A stretch of 64,000 nt of DNA from Pacificimonas pallii (GTDB taxonomy: Bacteria; Pseudomonadota; Alphaproteobacteria; Sphingomonadales; Sphingomonadaceae). Location: positions 1-64,000 of the forward strand of contig NZ_JAGSPA010000003.1 of assembly GCF_019204005.1 (NCBI RefSeq), read 5' to 3'. Shown here piece by piece: positions 17,738 through 25,997 of this stretch (position 1 is its first letter; each line of letters starts with the position of its first letter). A model generated the notes under the pieces. It saw nothing but the letters and a program-made list of their open reading frames with translations. It had not been told where the DNA came from and searched no databases. The position numbers and the translations under genes are program-made.

Positions 17738-18544
17738 TCATTTGGGGACGACGCAGTTTTCGCCCGCCAGCTTCAGCCGTGCGCAGAGCTCGTTCGCCGC
17801 TGCCCGGTTCGCAGCGCCGGTCGCGCGCAGGCGATAAAGTGTCTTGCCCTCTATCGCGACCGTTTCAACGGATTTGTCGAGCGCCGCGATGTAGGGGTAA
17901 CGGCCCGAGATCGTCGCCCACACTTCGTTCGCCTTGGCAGGCGTCGAAAACGCGCCCAGCTGCACCACCGCGTCGACTGACGAAACGGCCGCAGGCGTCC
18001 CCGCAGCGGCATCCGCCGATGGTGGACCTGCTGTTACGGCCTCGGCCTGCGCAGGATCGTCACCGTCACGCTCAGCCGCGGCTTCACGCGCCGCCTGCGC
18101 CTCAGCCATCAGGTCGCGCGGCGGGCCATCGGCATTGCCGGTACCGACGGGCGGAACGACAGGGACAGGGACTTCGGGCAGCGATCCCGTGTCGACCTCG
18201 CCCGGCAGGGTTTCGCCCGCTGCGACCGCGCTGATCGCCTGTTCGGTATCGTCGATTTCCAGGCCGCCGACCTCATCCGGCGCAACGCGGTAAGGTCCCT
18301 CCGGCGCGGATACGACCGGAATTTCGTTCCCCTCGGGGATCTCGATATCGCCGCCACCAAGATAATCGGCAAGCCACCACAGCACTGCGACGACGCCCAC
18401 AATCGTCAGCGCGGCAATAATGACGGTCCTGCCGGTCAGGAAGCCGCCGCCACCTTCTGAATATTCCAGCTCCGCCGGCTCCAGCCACGGGAGGTCCTCA
18501 CCAGGGGCCTTTTCAAAATCAGCGTCATCACGTGTTGCCGCCAT
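17738..18544 (-). CDS. SPOR domain-containing inner-membrane protein
   Basis: A 268-residue protein with a cytoplasmic N-terminus, one transmembrane helix (about 38–60), a long Ala/Pro/Glu-rich periplasmic linker and a C-terminal SPOR domain (about 190–266: VVQLGAFSTPAKANEVWATI ... YRLRATG ... CARLKLAGENCVV). SPOR domains bind denuded glycan strands at the division septum. It is six bases downstream of argS and 23 bases upstream of nagZ, in one operon. Confidence 0.9.
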   Translation of the reverse strand: MAATRDDADFEKAPGEDLPWLEPAELEYSEGGGGFLTGRTVIIAALTIVGVVAVLWWLADYLGGGDIEIPEGNEIPVVSAPEGPYRVAPDEVGGLEIDDTEQAISAVAAGETLPGEVDTGSLPEVPVPVVPPVGTGNADGPPRDLMAEAQAAREAAAERDGDDPAQAEAVTAGPPSADAAAGTPAAVSSVDAVVQLGAFSTPAKANEVWATISGRYPYIAALDKSVETVAIEGKTLYRLRATGAANRAAANELCARLKLAGENCVVPK

Positions 18545-18550
18545 AACCCG

Positions 18551-20302
18551 CTACATCTCCTCCACGGGCTCAACGCCCATTACGCGAAGTCCCGTTGCGA
18601 TAACCTGCCCGACTGCGCGCGCCAAGGCCAGCCTTGCCTGTGTCTGCGCGGGCTTCTCGGGTAGAAAAAAGCGCAGCGCCGGATCGTCGTTACCGCGATT
18701 GTAATTGGCATGGAATGCCGCTGCGAGGTCGCCAAGATATGAGGCGACGCGGTGCGGCTCGCGTGCGTGTGCGGCCAGCCGGACAATACGCGGCCATTGC
18801 GCCGCCTGCTTCAACAGCGTCATGTCGGTATCATCAAGATAAGCGAGCGTCGCCGCGCTGGTCGCCGCATCGTCAATCCCTTCCGCAGCCGCCTTGCGCC
18901 GCATCGACTGGATACGGGCATGCGCATATTGCACGTAGAAAACCGGATTGTCCTTCGACTGTTCGATCGCCTTGGCGAGATCGAAATCGAGGGGCGCGTC
19001 GGCGCGGCGGTTCAGCATGATGAAGCGGACAGCGTCCTTGCCAACCTCATCCACCATCTCTTCCAGCGTAACGAAGTTACCGGAACGCTTGGACATTTTG
19101 ACGGGCTCCCCGTCACGGAACAACCTGACCATCTGCACCACGACAACATCCAGCGGCGTCTCGCCGCCTGTCAGCGCCTCAACAGCCGCCTTGATGCGTT
19201 TCACGGTTCCGGCGTGATCCGCGCCCCAGATATTGATAAGTTCATCAGCCGTTTCCGACTTTTGCAGATGATAGGCCGCGTCTGCGCCGAAATAGGTCCA
19301 CTTGCCGTCCGACTTTTTCATGGGGCGGTCGACATCGTCGCCGAAGTTCGAGGCGCGGAACAGCGTCATCTCGACCGGCTCCCAATCGTCGGGGACTTCA
19401 CCCTTTGGCGGATCGAGCGTTCCTTCGTAGACATGCCCCATCGCACGCAGCTTTGCCTCCGCGCGATCGACGGCACCGGCCTGCTGCAACGCCCATTCGG
19501 ACGCGAACAGGTCATGGCGGATTCCCAGCTTGGCAAGATCGCCCCGAATCAGGTCCATCATCGCGCCCACGGACCGCTCGCGGAACAGCAAGAGCCACTC
19601 ATCCTCAGGCGCAGCGGCGTATTTGTCGCCATATTCCTTCGCAAGCGCCTGGCCGGTCGGGATGAGATAGTCACCGGGGTAAAGCCCTTCAGGAATTTCG
19701 CCCACGGTTTCGCCCAGCGCTTCGCGGTAGCGCAAATGTACGGAACGCGCGAGCGTATCGACCTGACCGCCCGCATCGTTGACATAATATTCCTTCGTCA
19801 CCGCATAGCCCGCAAAGGCCAGCAAACTGGCAAGAGCATCGCCGATCACGGCACCGCGGCAGTGCCCCATGTGCATGGGACCGGTGGGGTTCGCCGACAC
19901 AAATTCGACATTCACCGTGCGGCCCGCGCCCACATCGCTACGGCCATAATCATCGCCGCCCGCTTCGATCGCCTGCAATTCCGCTAGCCAGATATCGACG
20001 GAAAGACGGAGATTCAGAAATCCGGGTCCCGCGATCTCAACAGCCTCAACACCCTCGGCGGTCTCCAGCTCCGCCTTGATGGCTTCTGCGAGCGCGCGCG
20101 GATTGCTTCTGGCGGGTTTCGCCAGCACCATCGCCGCGTTCGTGGAAAGGTCGCCATGTGCGGGATCGCGCGGAGGCTCCACCGTCACATTCCTTCGCTC
20201 CAGACCGGCGGGGATCGCTCCCTTTGCCTCGGCCGCATCAAGCGCGGCATGAACATGCGTCAGGTAAGTATCGAACAGCGAAGACAAAGGACGGTTTCCC
20301 AC
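18551..20302 (-). CDS. argS: Arginyl-tRNA synthetase
   Basis: Class I synthetase of 583 residues. The N-terminal Add-1 domain includes NPRALAEAI; the HIGH-like motif is FVSANPTGPMHMGHCRG, and the KMSKS motif is KMSKRSGNFVTL. The C-terminal anticodon-binding domain ends with VGQVIATGLRVMGVEPVEEM. The frame begins with GTG, and no ATG exists near the expected N-terminus, so GTG is the likely start. It is the first gene of the argS–SPOR–nagZ–scpA–scpB operon. Confidence 0.95.
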   Translation of the reverse strand: MGNRPLSSLFDTYLTHVHAALDAAEAKGAIPAGLERRNVTVEPPRDPAHGDLSTNAAMVLAKPARSNPRALAEAIKAELETAEGVEAVEIAGPGFLNLRLSVDIWLAELQAIEAGGDDYGRSDVGAGRTVNVEFVSANPTGPMHMGHCRGAVIGDALASLLAFAGYAVTKEYYVNDAGGQVDTLARSVHLRYREALGETVGEIPEGLYPGDYLIPTGQALAKEYGDKYAAAPEDEWLLLFRERSVGAMMDLIRGDLAKLGIRHDLFASEWALQQAGAVDRAEAKLRAMGHVYEGTLDPPKGEVPDDWEPVEMTLFRASNFGDDVDRPMKKSDGKWTYFGADAAYHLQKSETADELINIWGADHAGTVKRIKAAVEALTGGETPLDVVVVQMVRLFRDGEPVKMSKRSGNFVTLEEMVDEVGKDAVRFIMLNRRADAPLDFDLAKAIEQSKDNPVFYVQYAHARIQSMRRKAAAEGIDDAATSAATLAYLDDTDMTLLKQAAQWPRIVRLAAHAREPHRVASYLGDLAAAFHANYNRGNDDPALRFFLPEKPAQTQARLALARAVGQVIATGLRVMGVEPVEEM

Positions 20303-20596
20303 AGGATCAAAACAAGGGCGCTTTGTCTAGCGCGGAGACTGTTGAGAAGCCACCGGGGAGACGCCACCGCCTGCAATCAATGCCGACGCTGCCTGTCACA
20401 GGCAGGATCTTCATGAGGCGAATTGCGAAATGGTCTGTTTCGTGTCCGGTAACCTGTCGAGACTGGCCGTCAGCCGCCGTCGCCATTTTGGCCCCAGCGC
20501 CAGACCTTGCTTTTGCCGAGGCTCGGCAAAGCTCCACATTTGAATTTGGCGACGTCAATCAAGTTCATGTTCAACAATAATCAATATCGTTGAATA
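20303..20596. other. Intergenic region upstream of argS
   Basis: About 290 bases with no convincing gene on either strand. A short palindrome CCTGTCACAGG lies near 20393. The promoter of the argS operon is expected here, but no clear -35/-10 pair was picked out. Confidence 0.5.
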
Positions 20597-20827
20597 TCAT
20601 GCCTTGGCGACGATCCGGACAACCGACGCCGGAAATTTCGCGAGTGCCGCCGCCGGGCGGATTGGGCGGGGTTCCAGATTACCGCCGCAATTGGGGCACG
20701 CCGCCTTGAGCGGACCATCGACGCAGTCTGCGCAAAATGTGCATTCAAACGTACAAATGCGCGCCTCTGCGCTTTCAGGCGGCAGGTCCTTGTCACAGCG
20801 TTCGCAATTCGGCCTGAGTTCGAGCAT
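20597..20827 (-). CDS. DUF1272 small cysteine-rich protein
   Basis: A 76-residue protein that begins MLELRPNCERCDKDLPP, the hallmark of the DUF1272 family. It has eight cysteines arranged in CxxC-like pairs (NCERC, CTFECTFCADC, CPNC), so it probably binds zinc. Function unknown. Its start overlaps the stop of the Lrp-type gene by one base, so the two are co-transcribed. Confidence 0.85.
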   Translation of the reverse strand: MLELRPNCERCDKDLPPESAEARICTFECTFCADCVDGPLKAACPNCGGNLEPRPIRPAAALAKFPASVVRIVAKA

Positions 20828-21096
20828 CAGTTGACGAAGTCGCCTATATCCTGACCATAAACGCGGAAGCTCATCATCGTTTCGGTCTCGCGCAGATGCG
20901 GGATCCGGTGGAGGTGGTCCTGTACGAAATCACTGATCGACTGCAGGTCGTCGAACGTGACCTTGATCAGCAGGTCGTGGCCGCCGGTCACGGAATAGAC
21001 CTCGCTGACATCATCTAGTTCGGCGATAGCCTCCCCGCATTCCTCAGCGTGACCCAGATCGCATTTGGCAAGGATGAAAAGACGGTACATGGGCAT
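20827..21096 (-). CDS. Stand-alone Lrp/AsnC ligand-binding (RAM) domain protein
   Basis: An 89-residue protein made of the ligand-binding, oligomerising domain of Lrp/AsnC regulators without the DNA-binding helix-turn-helix: VSEVYSVTGGHDLLIKVTFDD and RETETMMSFRVYGQ. Such small proteins may sense amino acids or pair with full-length Lrp proteins. A second ATG lies two codons in. Confidence 0.88.
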   Translation of the reverse strand: MPMYRLFILAKCDLGHAEECGEAIAELDDVSEVYSVTGGHDLLIKVTFDDLQSISDFVQDHLHRIPHLRETETMMSFRVYGQDIGDFVN

Positions 21097-21161
21097 TGGC
21101 TCCGGTCAGCGGCGACGATGACATCCGTCTATCCCTGATGCCGCCCGCTGCCAATGCCGCG

Positions 21162-21311
21162 CTATTTCTTCGCTTTCTTGAAGCGGTCCGGTTCGATGAC
21201 CAAAGTGATGGCGGGCACACGGCCGATATCCTGCTTTTCGAACTGGACCCGATTGGCCGCGGCTCCATTTGCCAGTGCGAGCGCGGCAAGGCCGATGGCC
21301 AATAGCTTCAT
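21162..21311 (-). CDS. Small exported protein of unknown function
   Basis: A 49-residue frame with a GGAG ribosome site seven bases before the ATG. The first 19 residues are a clear signal peptide (MKLLAIGLAALALANGAAA); the mature part is short and ends in lysines (DRFKKAKK). A longer open frame in the same phase runs upstream but is Arg-rich, antisense-type sequence and is not believed. Function unknown. Confidence 0.55.
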   Translation of the reverse strand: MKLLAIGLAALALANGAAANRVQFEKQDIGRVPAITLVIEPDRFKKAKK

Positions 21312-21379
21312 GACACGCTCCTGATGCCGACATGCGCGCGGGAGTGCGGGCATGCCGCAGTCCATATTCCTGGCCGGGG

Positions 21380-21823
21380 TCAATCCGGTGTGACCATCGT
21401 CACGCCAGCGTGCGATTTCGCACGATCCGCGCTTTTTCCGGCACTTAGCCCTCCTGTATCCACGCCCGGATCCGGGATCGGGATATCGTTGGCATCGCCG
21501 AAACGTGACCGCCACATCATCTGCAACCCCTCGATCATCACCGGGACGATGCCCTGTCCGAACAGAGACGAGATCGCAGTGTAAAAGGCCGCCTCTTCGC
21601 CGCTCCATGCGCAGGCGGATGCCGCCGCAGCGCAGCCGAGCGCCAAAAACGGCCAGAGCAACAGCCGCGCCGCCCACCATCGGAATGGCGTCGGTTGCTG
21701 CCGGTGATACATCAGGGAATAGGCCGCGAGCAGCCCAACCGGCAGGCCGACCGCGATCGCCACGATCAATGTGCGCGTATGAACCGCAATCTCTGGCCAC
21801 CATGTCACTGCGGGAAATCCCAA
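21380..21823 (-). CDS. Unknown small membrane protein next to S24 regulator
   Basis: A 147-residue frame beginning at TTG (a GTG five codons in, before TWWPE, is the alternative). It has three hydrophobic segments (about 15–38, 51–72, 78–98) and a hydrophilic C-terminus. I do not recognise the family. It is divergent from the S24 regulator, and three operator-like palindromes lie between the two starts, so it may be a target of that regulator. Confidence 0.6.
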   Translation of the reverse strand: MGFPAVTWWPEIAVHTRTLIVAIAVGLPVGLLAAYSLMYHRQQPTPFRWWAARLLLWPFLALGCAAAASACAWSGEEAAFYTAISSLFGQGIVPVMIEGLQMMWRSRFGDANDIPIPDPGVDTGGLSAGKSADRAKSHAGVTMVTPD

Positions 21824-21890
21824 AACAGGGCTTCATCCGCATGATCGTGCGAGAGAAAATTCCATTCCGGAGTCGACGATTTCCACATAT

Positions 21891-21903
21891 CACCATAATG
21901 GTG
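21891..21903. promoter_or_regulatory. Operator-like palindrome 1 (CACCATAATGGTG)
   Basis: Perfect 6-base half-sites CACCAT/ATGGTG around one central base, between the divergent membrane-protein and S24 regulator genes. An identical copy lies just after the regulator gene. Confidence 0.6.
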
Positions 21904-21924
21904 CTATTCGATGGCCATCGTCAA

Positions 21925-21937
21925 CACCAATTTGGGG
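21925..21937. promoter_or_regulatory. Operator-like palindrome 2 (imperfect)
   Basis: CACCAATTTGGGG, a degenerate version of the same 13-base site, inside a wider palindrome CAAC...GTTG. It begins 34 bases after site 1. Confidence 0.4.
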
Positions 21938-21949
21938 TTGATTTCGTCA

Positions 21950-21962
21950 CACCATTGTGGTG
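21950..21962. promoter_or_regulatory. Operator-like palindrome 3 (CACCATTGTGGTG)
   Basis: A close match to site 1, ending 11 bases before the chosen ATG of the S24 regulator. Binding here would block transcription or translation start of the regulator gene, which points to self-control. Confidence 0.55.
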
Positions 21963-21973
21963 ACACATCCGTT

Positions 21974-22552
21974 ATGTTCACAAATCGGATCCGCGAACTC
22001 AGAACGACCGCCGCGCTGTCACAGGCGGCGCTTGCCAAGCGTGCGGGGACGTCGCCCCAGCAGGTCGACCGGCTGGAAAAGGGCGACCGGAAACTGACAC
22101 TCGACTGGGTGGAGAAGCTGGCCCGCGCGCTGGATGTGGAACCGCTTGCGCTCATCCAGCAGGAGGTCCCGACATCGCGCATCCGCGCTGTGCCGCTTAT
22201 CGGCCATGTGTCCTGCGGGCAGTGGGAAGAGGCCGTTGAAATCGCCCATGAAACCGTGATGGCGGTGGATGTTAGTCCGCTGGCTTTCGCGCTGCGCCCG
22301 GATGGTGATTCGATGGACCGCATCGTCGCGCCCGGCGGCTATATCGTCGTCGATCCGACACAACTCGATCTCGTGCCCGGCAAGGCATATGTGATCATGA
22401 AAGAAGACGGCGAAGCGACCGCGAAGGTCTACCGCGCGGAACCCCCGTCATTTGAGCCCTGCTCCACCAATCCCGAACATACGATATTGAAGGTCGGGCG
22501 CGAACCGTTCCGCATCATCGGCCGGATCACATTCGCAGCGAAGATGGTCTAG
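21974..22552 (+). CDS. S24-family (LexA/CI-like) transcriptional regulator
   Basis: A 192-residue regulator from the ATG at 21974; a frame starting at 21911 would run through the operator-like sites and is not believed. The N-terminal helix-turn-helix (about 5–55, LSQAALAKRAGTSPQQVDRLEKG) is of the Xre/CI type. The C-terminal S24 peptidase-like domain has the nucleophile Ser113 in PDGDSMD and a Lys (K151) in ATAKVYR. A Cys81-Gly82 pair sits where UmuD and LexA relatives cleave themselves. The regulator may therefore be inactivated by RecA-stimulated self-cleavage. Palindromes before and after the gene suggest autoregulation. No prophage genes are nearby. Confidence 0.88.
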   Translation: MFTNRIRELRTTAALSQAALAKRAGTSPQQVDRLEKGDRKLTLDWVEKLARALDVEPLALIQQEVPTSRIRAVPLIGHVSCGQWEEAVEIAHETVMAVDVSPLAFALRPDGDSMDRIVAPGGYIVVDPTQLDLVPGKAYVIMKEDGEATAKVYRAEPPSFEPCSTNPEHTILKVGREPFRIIGRITFAAKMV

Positions 22553-22560
22553 CCATTTAG

Positions 22561-22573
22561 CACCATAATGGTG
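22561..22573. promoter_or_regulatory. Operator-like palindrome 4 (CACCATAATGGTG)
   Basis: Identical to site 1 and flanked by G and C (GCACCATAATGGTGC), nine bases after the S24 regulator stop and before the convergent tRNA-Pro. A site downstream of the gene could loop to the upstream sites. Confidence 0.5.
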
Positions 22574-22603
22574 CGTTCCGCTCAATTGCGATTTGGAAAG
22601 ATC

Positions 22604-22680
22604 TGGTCGGAGAGAGAGGATTCGAACCTCCGGCCCCTGCCTCCCGAAGGCAGTGCTCTACCAGGCTGAGCTACTCTCCG
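22604..22680 (-). tRNA. tRNA-Pro (CGG)
   Basis: On the minus strand: acceptor CGGAGAG pairs with CTCTCCG, D arm GCTCAGCCTGGTAGAGC, anticodon stem CTGCC/GGCAG with loop TTCGGGA giving anticodon CGG, T arm GGTTCGAATCC, and an encoded CCA. Confidence 0.95.
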
Positions 22681-22756
22681 ACGCGCTGGCAAGCGGCGGA
22701 TATAGTGGCGATCCGAAATAGCGGCAAGGTTCGAGATTTGCGGAGGGCGCAGGCAC

Positions 22757-24055
22757 CTATGCTTTGGCTGCCTGCATCATTTCATCGATCGCGGTAAACT
22801 TCTCGCGCGGGGCGCCCACCCGTGCCCGCGCAATTTCAGCCGCGTCGATCTTCTGCCAGTCGGTGAACTGCACAGGCTCGAGCGCGCGTGCCGCGATCAG
22901 TTCATCGAGCGCCGCCCTGCCCGCCTTCCCGGATGATATAAGATCCTCGGAAAGCAACTCCGCAATCGCATAGCCATCGGGCTTGTTGGTCCCGATCGTA
23001 CCGGTTGGTCCGCGCCGCGCCCAACCGACGCAGTATAGCCCCGGTGCGATACGGCCATCCACATTCGCAAACCGCCCCGCGCGCTCATCATAGGGAACGT
23101 CCGCAATGGGGCTGGTCCGGTAACCGATGGCGCTGATGACCAGGCCGCAGGGAATGACGCGCGTTTCGCCGGTGCCCTCCGCCCGGCCATCCCTTGTCAG
23201 TCGCGTGCGTTCGACTTCTATGCCGGTGACGGCACTTTCTCCCTCTATCCCGACGGGGCGCGTGAAGAAATCAAAGCTGACCGTCACTGGCTTATCGGCT
23301 TTCGCGGCCGCGAACTCGCGGAGGAATCCGACGACTTTGCGCTGTCCGGGGTCGAGCGTGTCATCTTCATGCGGCGCCGGGAAAGCCGCCGCGTCCGCCA
23401 CCGATGCCGCCCGCGCCAACCGTCCCATTTCCCCCAGTTCCTTGGGCGTAAAACTGACCTGATGCGGACCGCGCCGACCCAGAATGTGGATATTCCGGAT
23501 ATGCGTTCCCGCCAGCGCGTCGGCGGCGTGCGCGGCGATATCGCTGCTCGACAGCTCCTCCGGGGTTTTCGCCAATATACGCGCGCAGTCGATGGCGACA
23601 TTGCCATTGCCAATAATGACGGCGGTGTCGTGACCCAGCGGCGGCTGCAGACCGGCATGGTCGGGATGGCCATTATACCAGCCCACAAACGCCGCCGAGC
23701 CCAGCGCGCCTGTCAGCTCTTCTCCTGCAATGCCCAATCTGCGGTCATGCGGCGCGCCCGTTGCGAGAATGACCGCATCGTACATGCCGCGCAGTTCCTC
23801 TATGCTGACCCCGTCCGCGCCAATGGCGATATTACCGACGAAGCGCACCTCCTCGGTCAGTGCGGTCTTCTCATAGCGGCGACTGACCGCCTTCAGGCTT
23901 TGGTGATCAGGGGCGACGCCCGACCGGATCAGGCCGAACGGCGTCGGCAGGCGATCGATAATATCGATTCGCGCCGTATCGCCAAATGCCTTCTGCGCCG
24001 CTTCCGCCGTGTAATATCCCGCTGGCCCCGAACCGATAATCGCGACATGGATCAC
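22757..24055 (-). CDS. FAD-dependent ferredoxin–NADP+ reductase (adrenodoxin reductase type)
   Basis: A 432-residue flavoprotein. It has the FAD-binding IIGSGPAGYYTAEAAQK, the family motif RLPTPFGLIRSGVAPDH, the NADP-binding VIIGNGNVAIDCARIL and the C-terminal GWARRGPTGTIGTNKPDG, all typical of the mycobacterial FprA / adrenodoxin reductase group. It passes electrons from NADPH to ferredoxins; the 2Fe-2S ferredoxin at 53.6 kb is a possible partner. The start is GTG. Monocistronic. Confidence 0.92.
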   Translation of the reverse strand: MIHVAIIGSGPAGYYTAEAAQKAFGDTARIDIIDRLPTPFGLIRSGVAPDHQSLKAVSRRYEKTALTEEVRFVGNIAIGADGVSIEELRGMYDAVILATGAPHDRRLGIAGEELTGALGSAAFVGWYNGHPDHAGLQPPLGHDTAVIIGNGNVAIDCARILAKTPEELSSSDIAAHAADALAGTHIRNIHILGRRGPHQVSFTPKELGEMGRLARAASVADAAAFPAPHEDDTLDPGQRKVVGFLREFAAAKADKPVTVSFDFFTRPVGIEGESAVTGIEVERTRLTRDGRAEGTGETRVIPCGLVISAIGYRTSPIADVPYDERAGRFANVDGRIAPGLYCVGWARRGPTGTIGTNKPDGYAIAELLSEDLISSGKAGRAALDELIAARALEPVQFTDWQKIDAAEIARARVGAPREKFTAIDEMMQAAKA

Positions 24056-24127
24056 GCGCGCCCTCCCCTTTTTGGTCTGGAGAGACTAGAGGCTGTAACG
24101 GGACTGTAAAGCTGGGGAGGAATACCA

Positions 24128-24988
24128 ATGCTGTCGATTATCGCCGCCGGAATGCTGATGATGACGCCGCCACCGCCAGCACCGCTTTCAAGTGCGCAGA
24201 TCCTCGCGCATGAAGATACCATATGGCTGCGGCCGCACCCCGAAAATACCATCTATATGGACATGCCCACGGGCCGAGTGATCATCAGCCTGGGGCAGGA
24301 AATTGCGCCTCTCAACCGCGAACGCGTCAAGGAACTGGTCAGGGCGGGCGCGTTCAATGGCGCCGCGATCGACCGCGTACAGGAAAACTACGTCGTACAA
24401 TGGAGCGCCAGGGAAGCAGATGGCGTGGAAGACATCGTCGGTGAGGTCGAGGGCGATCGCGGCGCAGTCGGCTCCCCGCGGCTGCTTCCCTTTGGCGACA
24501 CCTACGCGCCGCAAGTCGGCTTCATCGGCCCTTTACCCGCCGCACAGGACGGCAAGCACGTCTGGCTGGCCCACTGCTATGCGATGGTCGGCGTCGGACG
24601 CGGTTACGGACTCGACAGCGGCAATGGCGCAGAACTCTATGTCGTCGTCGGTCAGGCACCGCGTCATCTTGATCGCAACATTACGCTGGTGGGCAAGGTC
24701 CTGATGGGCATGGAGCATTTGACCAGCCTGCCACGCGGCGACGGTGAGCTTGGCTTTTATACCGAGGATCAGGAGAAAGCCGGTATTGTCCGCGTCACGG
24801 TTGCCGCCGACCTGCCCGAGGATGAACGTAGCCATATCGAGTATATGTCGACGAGCGGCACCATGTGGGACCGCTGGCTGGAGGTGCGGGCGAACCGGGT
24901 CAATGATGGCTGGTTCACCCATAGCCACGGGGCGGTGGACCTCTGCAATATACCCGTTCCGGTACGCGAGGTTTCCGGCAAGGAGTAG
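24128..24988 (+). CDS. Cyclophilin-type peptidyl-prolyl isomerase, exported
   Basis: A 286-residue protein with a short hydrophobic N-terminus (LSIIAAGMLMM) that may be a signal sequence, and a cyclophilin-like domain: GRVIISLGQEIAPLNRERVKELVRAG, FNGAAIDRVQENYVVQWS, and GAELYVVVGQAPRHLDRNITLVGKVLMGMEHL. The order matches periplasmic peptidyl-prolyl isomerases, although the usual FHRV-x-x-F-x-Q-G stretch is altered (IDRVQENYVVQWS), so catalysis may be weak. It is followed after about 20 bases by the crotonase gene. Confidence 0.82.
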   Translation: MLSIIAAGMLMMTPPPPAPLSSAQILAHEDTIWLRPHPENTIYMDMPTGRVIISLGQEIAPLNRERVKELVRAGAFNGAAIDRVQENYVVQWSAREADGVEDIVGEVEGDRGAVGSPRLLPFGDTYAPQVGFIGPLPAAQDGKHVWLAHCYAMVGVGRGYGLDSGNGAELYVVVGQAPRHLDRNITLVGKVLMGMEHLTSLPRGDGELGFYTEDQEKAGIVRVTVAADLPEDERSHIEYMSTSGTMWDRWLEVRANRVNDGWFTHSHGAVDLCNIPVPVREVSGKE

Positions 24989-25007
24989 GCATTGAGGAGA
25001 AACCCGC

Positions 25008-25919
25008 ATGACCTACAGCGAAATCAAATATGACGTCGCCGACAGGATCGCGACGATCACGTTGCACCGCCCGGAGTCGATGAATGCCTTCACCGGCACC
25101 ATGATGCTCGAAATGGTGGATGCGCTCGGCAGGGCGGACGCGGATGATGAGGTGCGTGCCATCATCGTCACCGGGGAGGGCGACCGCGCCTTCTGCGCCG
25201 GGGCAGACCTGTCACAGGGTGCGAAAACCTTCGACTATGACGCGCGTTCGGACAGGCCCGACAAGAAGGGCGGCTCTCCGGTCAGGGACGATGGCAGCAT
25301 CGATTACAGTCATGAAGCGGTCCGCGATTCCGGCGGCCGTCTGACGCTCCGCATTTTTGAATGCGTGAAGCCCGTTATCGGGGCGATCAATGGTGCCGCC
25401 GTCGGGATTGGCGTCACGATGCAGCTGGCCATGGATATCCGCATCGCCAGCGAAAGCGCGCGGTTCGGCTTTGTCTTTGCGCGGCGCGGCATCGTGCCCG
25501 AGGCGGCGTCCGCATGGTTCCTGCCCCGTATCGTCGGTATCTCGAAAGCGCTGGAATGGTGTTATTCCGGACGTGTCTTCGATGCGGCGGAAGCGCATGC
25601 GGGCGGGCTGGTCAGCGAAGTTGTCGCGCCCACCGCGCTACAGTCCCGCGCGCGTGAAATCGCACGCGAGATCGCGGAAAACACCGCGCCGGTTTCCATT
25701 GCCCTTACCAGGCAGATGATGTGGCGCATGCTGGGCGCGGATCATCCGATGGAGGCGCACAGAATCGACAGCCGCGCGATTTACGCACGCGGCCGTCAGG
25801 CAGACGCCAAGGAAGGCATTATGAGCTTTCTGGAAAAGCGCGCGCCGGACTATCCGAACGAGGTGAGCGGCGACATGCCCGACTTCTACCCATGGTGGGA
25901 TGAGCTCGACTACAGCTAG
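25008..25919 (+). CDS. Enoyl-CoA hydratase/isomerase (crotonase) family protein
   Basis: A 303-residue crotonase. IATITLHRPESMNAFTGTM opens the fold; the oxyanion hole lies in FCAGADLSQG and in GAINGAAVGIGVTM. A Glu is present in GIVPEAASAWFLPRIVG, at the position of one of the catalytic acids. There is an inserted loop after the first oxyanion motif (KTFDYDARSDRPDKKGG). It acts on acyl-CoA thioesters, probably in beta-oxidation. It is in the same direction as the cyclophilin gene. Confidence 0.9.
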   Translation: MTYSEIKYDVADRIATITLHRPESMNAFTGTMMLEMVDALGRADADDEVRAIIVTGEGDRAFCAGADLSQGAKTFDYDARSDRPDKKGGSPVRDDGSIDYSHEAVRDSGGRLTLRIFECVKPVIGAINGAAVGIGVTMQLAMDIRIASESARFGFVFARRGIVPEAASAWFLPRIVGISKALEWCYSGRVFDAAEAHAGGLVSEVVAPTALQSRAREIAREIAENTAPVSIALTRQMMWRMLGADHPMEAHRIDSRAIYARGRQADAKEGIMSFLEKRAPDYPNEVSGDMPDFYPWWDELDYS

Positions 25920-25997
25920 GCAAGGCGGGCTGACGAAAGCTGACAAGGGCTGGCCGGCCCCTGTTCGCCGACCTAGCCGCAGGCTAGGCATCGTATC

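Noticed and set aside
18752-19987. Plus-strand open frame of about 410 codons
   Set aside because: Antisense to argS and His/Arg-rich; a shadow frame.
21162-21896. Minus-strand frame of 244 codons
   Set aside because: Only its last 49 codons look real (signal peptide and ribosome site); the earlier part is Arg-rich and lies in another frame of the membrane-protein gene.
21380-22573. Possible prophage around the S24 regulator
   Set aside because: No integrase, terminase or structural genes occur, and both sides are ordinary chromosomal genes; tRNA-Pro nearby shows no duplicated 3' end in the window.
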